Origin: Pseudomonadota bacterium
Lineage (GTDB): Bacteria; Pseudomonadota; Alphaproteobacteria; SP197
NCBI GenBank assembly: GCA_039028155.1
Contig: JBCCIS010000034.1
Span: forward strand, 1-56,197
Direction of reading: 5' to 3'
DNA length: 56,197 bases
Shown: in pieces, positions 51,246 through 56,197 of the stretch
Layout of the letters: each line of letters opens with the position of its first letter
How positions within the stretch are numbered: position 1 is the first letter of the stretch
Notes under the pieces: generated by a model
Seen by the model: only the letters and a program-made list of their open reading frames with translations
Databases searched by the model: none
What the model was told of the DNA's origin: nothing
Made by a program: the position numbers and the translations under genes

Positions 51246-52673
51246 CTAGCTGTTGTAAGCTTCGATCAGTGCTGTCGGGCGAATGTGGTTGGTGTCGATG
51301 TAGTGGCCACGGACCGCTTGTCCGTCGTCCGCTGTTGTCACGGCGTTCACGTCGATCAGGCGCGCGCCTCTTTCGCGGGTCACGTCGCGAAGCCGATCGT
51401 TGAAGCGCTTGATGACGTGAAGGAAGAGATCGCGAACCTCGTCCTCGACCAGGCTCATGTTGATGTTGCTCATAGGCGGGCTTTGGAACCAAACGGTTTG
51501 GCCGCGCTCGGCTCCTTTCGCGAGCAGACGGTCGACATAACGTTCGACCAGGTCGTCGATCAGGGTGTCGCGATCGAGACCGGGGTCCTTTCGCAGCACG
51601 CGAACGATGCCTTCTTTCAATCGGCAATCGAGCTCGCCAAAGACCGCGACGACTGTTTCCCCTTCGGGTATGCGCGTCATCGCCAGATCGAAGCCGCCAC
51701 GGTAGGGGCTCGGCGCCTCGCGTATCAGATGCCAAGCCTTGCAGCCGAACACCAAACGCGTCTGCAGTCTTGTCGGCACGCCGTCGACCGGCAGGACCAC
51801 ATTGGCCGGGGTCAGTGTGTGGCTGTCGCCAACGACAAAGAGAGTTCGTTCAGCGGCGCCGTTGTAGTGCGCTTCATGGCTTGCCCGCCACGACACCAAC
51901 TCATCGAGGATGTTGAGATAGGTCACAAAGACCGAGCGGTTGGGCGCGTCGGTCGGCAGGCTGGGAATAAGAGGGCGGGCTTGGGCCAAGAGGTCGCTGC
52001 ACCGGTCGGGTTGGTTGTCGATCCATGCGCTGATCGCCCGGACGACTGTTTCACCGAATGTCTGGTTCGCCGTGAACGCGGGACTTAACGCTTCGATCTT
52101 GTCGGCTTCACCTGTGGCCAGCAATCCAAGCGCCAAGGTGTGGTTGGGATCTGGCACGGGCGTTTCGCTGGCGCGCGCCTTGCCCATGGCGTCAACCGCC
52201 TCGGTAAGACGTCCGTCGAGATAGGTGATGGTGCCGAGCAGTTGGTGGGCGCCGATCATGTTGGGATTATGCGCAAGTGCGTCGCGCGCCTCGACCTCGG
52301 CTTCGTCGGGTCGTCCTAGCCGCTGCAGGATCACCGCCGCCTGCAGATGTCCGCTCGGGTCGCGGGGATTGAAACTGATCGCCTGTTTCTGTGCCTCCAG
52401 CGCCTTATCCAGGTCGTCCATGCCCAGATAAATCTCGGCCAGCGCACGCGGCACGTCGGGGAGATTGGGGTTCAGCTGCTGCGCGCGCGCCAAGAGTCCG
52501 AGCGCGCGGTCGGTCTCGCCATTCTGAAACTCGATCATACCCAGCAGGCTGTGGGCGCGCGCGTGTTCCGGCTCCATGCGGCAGATGTCGCGGCACAGTT
52601 TGGCGGCCTCGTCGCGCCGACCGGCGCGCAGATTCTGCATCGAGGCCTTCAGCATGGAATCGACGATACTCAT
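51246..52673 (-). CDS. TPR protein with C-terminal SGNH/GDSL-like domain
   Basis: 475 residues. Residues about 1-235 are TPR helices (RDEAAKLCRDICRMEPEHARA and repeats). Residues about 276-475 form an SGNH-type domain: LFVVGDSHTL (Ser284), AVFGELDCR (346-351) and YIDTNHIRP (Asp460, His463), a Ser and DxxH catalytic set. SGNH domains hydrolyse or transfer acyl groups on glycans and lipids. No signal peptide is seen, so it is cytoplasmic. It starts three bases after the stop of the TPR-oxygenase gene, so both belong to one operon. Confidence 0.82.
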   Translation of the reverse strand: MSIVDSMLKASMQNLRAGRRDEAAKLCRDICRMEPEHARAHSLLGMIEFQNGETDRALGLLARAQQLNPNLPDVPRALAEIYLGMDDLDKALEAQKQAISFNPRDPSGHLQAAVILQRLGRPDEAEVEARDALAHNPNMIGAHQLLGTITYLDGRLTEAVDAMGKARASETPVPDPNHTLALGLLATGEADKIEALSPAFTANQTFGETVVRAISAWIDNQPDRCSDLLAQARPLIPSLPTDAPNRSVFVTYLNILDELVSWRASHEAHYNGAAERTLFVVGDSHTLTPANVVLPVDGVPTRLQTRLVFGCKAWHLIREAPSPYRGGFDLAMTRIPEGETVVAVFGELDCRLKEGIVRVLRKDPGLDRDTLIDDLVERYVDRLLAKGAERGQTVWFQSPPMSNINMSLVEDEVRDLFLHVIKRFNDRLRDVTRERGARLIDVNAVTTADDGQAVRGHYIDTNHIRPTALIEAYNS

Positions 52674-52676
52674 GGC

Positions 52677-54335
52677 TTAAGCCGAGTCGCCGCGTTTGCC
52701 GTAGAGCATGGTGATGTTGATGCGCCTGTTTTCGTAACCCGGCTTGAAGGTCAAACGGCCGGTCTCGTGAAACAGGTCGGAGTTGAACATCACGACCCGG
52801 TTCTGCCGGTGCGGCACATTGATCGACTTGGCGTTGTTCTCGGCCAAGAAGTTCCGCATGCGCGGCCCGTCGCGGTTGTAGGCCGCGAAGTCCCAGTCGA
52901 GCGGCGCTTCGACATCCCATACCTCCAACCCGCCGCCATCGGGATCAAGATTGGCCTCATCGGGTGCAATCCAGAAATTCACGTTCACCGCGGCGAAATC
53001 GGCATGCATAGGAATACCGCTCAGCCGGCTGTCGTACTTAAACGCCCACAATTTCCGCAAGCTATGGTGCTTGAAGATGGCGGGCAGGGCCGTGCGCATC
53101 TCTTCAGCGACCTGCAGCAGCAGCGGACAGCAAAAGCCGTCTTCCATAAACGCGCCGAGATAACCGTTGGCGTAGCGGAACTCGTACCAGATCGTTGATT
53201 CCAGACAGAAGCGCCTGAGGCCCCGGACGGCGTCGGCCGTCAGAAAATCGTCGAAGAAGGTTATGCCGGGCGCATTCTTCTTGTAGTCGGCCTCGATTGC
53301 CGCGATGTCCAGCTCGGGGTTGACCGCTGGGCCATCAAGCGCGGCACCGGCGTCCTTGTGGATCATGCGGTTGTAGGTCGGTTTCAACATCGCCGCTGCG
53401 GCCGCCGGCAGGTCGACCATGTGACTGTCGGCGTCGGGTGTCTCCAACGAACTCAGCGCCGCGCGGTAGGCTGCGGCAGTCTGTTGATGGGCCGCGTCGA
53501 GCACGCCGCGCTCCAGAAGATAGTCGAGCTGCTCGATGTCGTGCTCCAGCTTGGTGCGGCTGGTCTGATTGAAGTTGTTTGCCGGAACCGTGGGTCCGCC
53601 GGGCCGGCGTTTGATGCCGGTCGCATGATCGTAGGCGCCGGCCGCCTCATCGACGCGGCCCAGGTCCAGCAGCGTGTTACCCAGGTTGTGCCACGCGCTA
53701 TAGAAGCCGGGATCAAGTTCTGCCGCCTGGCGAAGGTGCCCGACGGCAGCCTCCGCGTCGCCCATGGCCTTCAGCGTGTTGCCCAGATTGTAGTGGCCGG
53801 CGGTCGACGCGGGGTCGCGGGCAAGCAAGGCCTCAAGCAGCCCTCGGCTTTCGTCCAGCGCGCCGGTTTCGGCGAGCAGGGATGCCAGATTGTTGGTCAA
53901 TCCGGCGTGTTCCGGTGACGCCTTTTGGGCGTCCCGCAGCACGATGATCGCCTTGTCGATGTCACCGGCGCGCCGGTGGACGCCGGCCAGGACCAACCAT
54001 GCCTCAACCTTGCCGGGCGCCAGCGCGATGGCCTTCTCAAGATCGGCGATGGCAGCCTCGGAGTTGCCGAGCCGGTCGTGCGCCATGCCGCGGCTGTGGA
54101 GTGCGTCGGCATCGTCCGGGCGTTGGTTCAACAACTGGTCGAGCTCAACGATGCCATCGCGAAGTCGGCCACTCTCCAGCAGCATGACGGCGAGCGTATA
54201 GCGTGCCCGTAGATCGCCCGGCTGCCGCGCCACGAGATCGCGGCATAACTCGATCGCGGCGCCGCGTTCGCCGGCTTGGTACCGGCGCACGGCCTCGTTC
54301 AGATCTGTCGGATGGGTTTCGGCTCGGGTTTGCAC
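52677..54335 (-). CDS. TPR protein with C-terminal Fe(II)/2OG oxygenase (prolyl-hydroxylase-like) domain
   Basis: About 552 residues if started at GTG 54335; ATG 54377 and 54395 are in-frame alternatives. The N-terminal half is seven or so TPRs (e.g. DDADALHSRGMAHDRLGNSEAAIADLEKA). The C-terminal part is a prolyl-4-hydroxylase-like double-stranded beta helix: PMHADFAAVNVNFW (His, Asp), SDLFHETG (distal His) and YENRRINITMLYG (Arg). TPR-oxygenase fusions usually hydroxylate proteins or peptides held by the TPRs. The TPR-SGNH gene follows three bases downstream. Confidence 0.85.
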   Translation of the reverse strand: MQTRAETHPTDLNEAVRRYQAGERGAAIELCRDLVARQPGDLRARYTLAVMLLESGRLRDGIVELDQLLNQRPDDADALHSRGMAHDRLGNSEAAIADLEKAIALAPGKVEAWLVLAGVHRRAGDIDKAIIVLRDAQKASPEHAGLTNNLASLLAETGALDESRGLLEALLARDPASTAGHYNLGNTLKAMGDAEAAVGHLRQAAELDPGFYSAWHNLGNTLLDLGRVDEAAGAYDHATGIKRRPGGPTVPANNFNQTSRTKLEHDIEQLDYLLERGVLDAAHQQTAAAYRAALSSLETPDADSHMVDLPAAAAAMLKPTYNRMIHKDAGAALDGPAVNPELDIAAIEADYKKNAPGITFFDDFLTADAVRGLRRFCLESTIWYEFRYANGYLGAFMEDGFCCPLLLQVAEEMRTALPAIFKHHSLRKLWAFKYDSRLSGIPMHADFAAVNVNFWIAPDEANLDPDGGGLEVWDVEAPLDWDFAAYNRDGPRMRNFLAENNAKSINVPHRQNRVVMFNSDLFHETGRLTFKPGYENRRINITMLYGKRGDSA

Positions 54336-54416
54336 AGCCGGACTATGCCGCCAGGGAGTCGCGCAGGCAAGCTGCATGCGACACCCCGGTGGCACCCGGG
54401 TTCATGCCTTGTCTGC

Positions 54417-55223
54417 CTATTCGAACTGGGTTTCGCGCCAACGGATGGCGGCCGACAGACCTTCCTTGGAGCGCACCGCCTCGAACTGTTTGTACTGCTC
54501 GGTTTCCGAGGCATCCAAGATGCCACCGACTTCGACGCCATAGGCGATCGCCTGGCGCAGGCCGGCGATCTCGGCGCCGCGGTTGATCGATGCCTTGGTG
54601 GTCTGTAGGCCTTCAAGGGAAATGGCCGTGGCGCGCTTGGCATAACGGAGGGTCTCGGCCTCGAGCTCGTCATCGGGAAACACCCGATTGACCATGCCGC
54701 AGCGTTCGGCCTCCTCGGCGCTGATCATGTCGCCGGTATAGAGCAGTTCGCGCGCCTTCTTCAGGCCGACCAGCCAGGGCATGATGACCGCCGGCGGCGC
54801 CGTCGAAAACCGGATCTCCGGTTCGCCGAACTGGGCGGACTGGGCGGCGAAAGTAATGCAGCACATCATGGCGAGTTCGCAGCTGCCGGCCAGGCAGTAG
54901 CCGCGCACCATGGCGATCACAGGCTTCGAGCAATCCCAGGGTGAGAACTCGAACGCCGCACAGTCGGTCAGCATCTTGCGGGTACCCATGGGGCCACGGC
55001 CGTACTCGTTGCCCCATTCGTACTTGAGGTCATAGCCAGCGCCGAAGTGATCGCCGGCCCCGGTCAGGATGACGACCGAGACATTGTCGTCGTCATCGGC
55101 CTTGCGGATGGCGGCCGACAGCTCGGCCATGAACGGCGGATTGATGGAGTTCATCTTGTTCGCCCGGTTGATGGTGATGCGGGCGATCTTGTCGTTCACC
55201 TCGTAGAGGACTTCGTCGGTCAC
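54417..55223 (-). CDS. enoyl-CoA hydratase/isomerase family (crotonase)
   Basis: 268 residues from GTG 55223, with a perfect AAGGAGG seven bases upstream. The crotonase fold shows GAGDHFGAGYDLKY (oxyanion-hole region), MVRGYCLAGSCELAMMCC and EPEIRFSTAPP. The usual catalytic Glu pair of true hydratases is not obvious. It overlaps the acyl-CoA ligase stop by GTGA, so ligase and crotonase are coupled and probably process one acyl-CoA. Confidence 0.92.
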   Translation of the reverse strand: MTDEVLYEVNDKIARITINRANKMNSINPPFMAELSAAIRKADDDDNVSVVILTGAGDHFGAGYDLKYEWGNEYGRGPMGTRKMLTDCAAFEFSPWDCSKPVIAMVRGYCLAGSCELAMMCCITFAAQSAQFGEPEIRFSTAPPAVIMPWLVGLKKARELLYTGDMISAEEAERCGMVNRVFPDDELEAETLRYAKRATAISLEGLQTTKASINRGAEIAGLRQAIAYGVEVGGILDASETEQYKQFEAVRSKEGLSAAIRWRETQFE

Positions 55224-56197
55224 GGTGCTTCCTCCTTGTCTTGATGGTCCGATGGTAGGTCGGCGATCACCAGGGCGTCGACGGCAATGACGCCATCGGG
55301 CCCGGCCAGAATGGGATTGACGTCGGCCTCGGCGATCAGGTCGCCGAGCGAGGCGGCCAGGACGGAGAATCGGGCGAGCGCATCGGCCAGACTGTCGATA
55401 TCGGCGGCTGGCCGGCCGCGCAGACCGTCAAGCATTGACCTCGCCTGCAAGCGGTCGATCAACCCGCGCGCGACATCGACGCCGAAGGGTGGTACGGCGA
55501 GCAGGCGATCGCGCAGCACCTCAACGAAGATACCGCCTGTCCCGATCATCACCAGGGGCCCGAACTGGGCATCGCGGATCAGGCCGAGCACCATCTCGAC
55601 CCCGCCGGGCGCCATCGGTGCGATCAGGCAGCGCGGGCCCAGGCGCGCGGTAAGATCGTCCCAGGCCGTTTGTACGGCAGCTTCGTCGCTTAGATGAAGT
55701 GCCACGCCGCCGACATCCGACTTGTGTGCGATGCCGGCCATGGCCGTTTTCATGACCACCGGGTAACCAAAGGCCGAAGCGGTGGCGACGGCTTCGTCAA
55801 CCGTCTCGACAATCCGATGATCGATCACCGGTATGGCGAAGGCCGACAGCAGATCGAGACCGTCGGCCTCATCGAGCGGCTGGCCGGAGGTCAGGCGCTG
55901 CCGCCAGGCCTCGATGACGTCGGCGTCTGGCGCATCGGGTGGCGGCAGAAAGCGACGCTCTTGTCCGCTGCGCCACGCAAACCCGTGGGCGATGGCGCTG
56001 ATCGCCGGTCCAAGACCGTCGATAAGCGGCATGCCGGCAAGACGCAGGCGCCGCGTCGTCTCATGCACGATGCCGTTCGGGATGCAGCTCGCGAAGGCCA
56101 GCGGTTTGTTGGTCGCGTCGATGATGGATGGCGCGTTGTCCGTGAAAACGGTGCGGAACCGTTCGCCGTCACGGATGTCGGCGACCCACAAGCCATA
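55220..56197 (-). CDS. acyl-CoA synthetase (ADP-forming) family, 5' end cut by window
   Basis: The frame is open to the window edge (325 codons visible), so the CoA-binding N-terminal part is missing. What remains is the C-terminal region: a succinyl-CoA-ligase-like segment, then an ATP-grasp domain with FGYPVVMKTAMAGIAHKSDVGGVALHL and GPLVMIGTGGIFVE. It is a second member of the family seen at 28663-30759. Coupled to the downstream crotonase gene. Confidence 0.9.
   Translation of the reverse strand, partial: YGLWVADIRDGERFRTVFTDNAPSIIDATNKPLAFASCIPNGIVHETTRRLRLAGMPLIDGLGPAISAIAHGFAWRSGQERRFLPPPDAPDADVIEAWRQRLTSGQPLDEADGLDLLSAFAIPVIDHRIVETVDEAVATASAFGYPVVMKTAMAGIAHKSDVGGVALHLSDEAAVQTAWDDLTARLGPRCLIAPMAPGGVEMVLGLIRDAQFGPLVMIGTGGIFVEVLRDRLLAVPPFGVDVARGLIDRLQARSMLDGLRGRPAADIDSLADALARFSVLAASLGDLIAEADVNPILAGPDGVIAVDALVIADLPSDHQDKEEAP

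Noticed and set aside
1-56197. tRNA, rRNA, CRISPR, transposase or prophage genes
   Set aside because: No clover-leaf, rRNA core, direct-repeat array, DDE/HUH transposase or phage structural motif was found by eye.

Overview
This is a 56.2 kb, high-GC, gene-dense window. Gene content and codon use point to a heterotrophic alphaproteobacterium, probably near Rhodospirillales or a related marine or soil lineage. That placement is an inference from gene families and intergenic palindromes, because the window has no rRNA or other marker gene. I count 48 protein genes, two of them cut by the window edges. I see no tRNA, rRNA, CRISPR array, transposase, integrase or phage gene. No stretch over about 240 bases lacks a gene.

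Layout. 1-11 kb: a glutamine-synthetase-family ligase (cut at the edge) behind a monocarboxylate-type MFS carrier, a SABATH-type carboxyl methyltransferase, NAD-malic enzyme, two TauD-type oxygenases, a class II glutamine amidotransferase paired with a membrane-anchored glutamate-synthase FMN domain, an ArsC/Spx-like protein and an Lrp regulator. 11-15 kb: a DUF6356-like small protein and a hyuAB hydantoinase pair. 15-20 kb: an unusual kinase-fold/FlgO/TPR protein, a DadA/PuuB-type FAD oxidase and a secreted small protein. 20-25 kb: a tandem ectoine-synthase-like cupin, a GcvA-type LysR regulator divergent from a GcvT-type aminomethyltransferase, and a class V aminotransferase/MDR oxidoreductase pair. 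25-34 kb: an ATM1-type ABC exporter, two MFS carriers, an ADP-forming acyl-CoA synthetase, and an oxygenase/hydrolase overlapping pair. 34-39 kb: three overlapping genes (SAF-domain oxidoreductase, pepN, P1-family peptidase). 39-42 kb: a tight operon of two small membrane proteins, a sulfotransferase and an arylsulfotransferase-like protein. 42-51 kb: a DUF6445 oxygenase, aldo/keto reductase, Nudix hydrolase, molybdopterin oxidoreductase, methyltransferase, thioesterase, a creatinase-like M24 protein and a PhyH oxygenase. 51-56 kb: a two-gene operon of TPR-2OG-oxygenase and TPR-SGNH proteins, then a crotonase and an edge-cut acyl-CoA ligase.

Themes. Most genes look like scavenging and catabolism of small nitrogenous and carboxylic compounds: HyuAB, a creatinase-like protein, an FAD amine oxidase, a GcvT-fold enzyme, a GS-like ligase, acyl-CoA ligases and several carriers. 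Six different Fe(II)/2-oxoglutarate oxygenases occur in 56 kb. The least ordinary items are the duplicated ectoine-synthase-like protein, the kinase-fold (catalytic Asp replaced) plus FlgO plus TPR fusion, the TPR-oxygenase/TPR-SGNH pair, and a set of intergenic palindromes, two of which supply stop codons of neighbouring genes.
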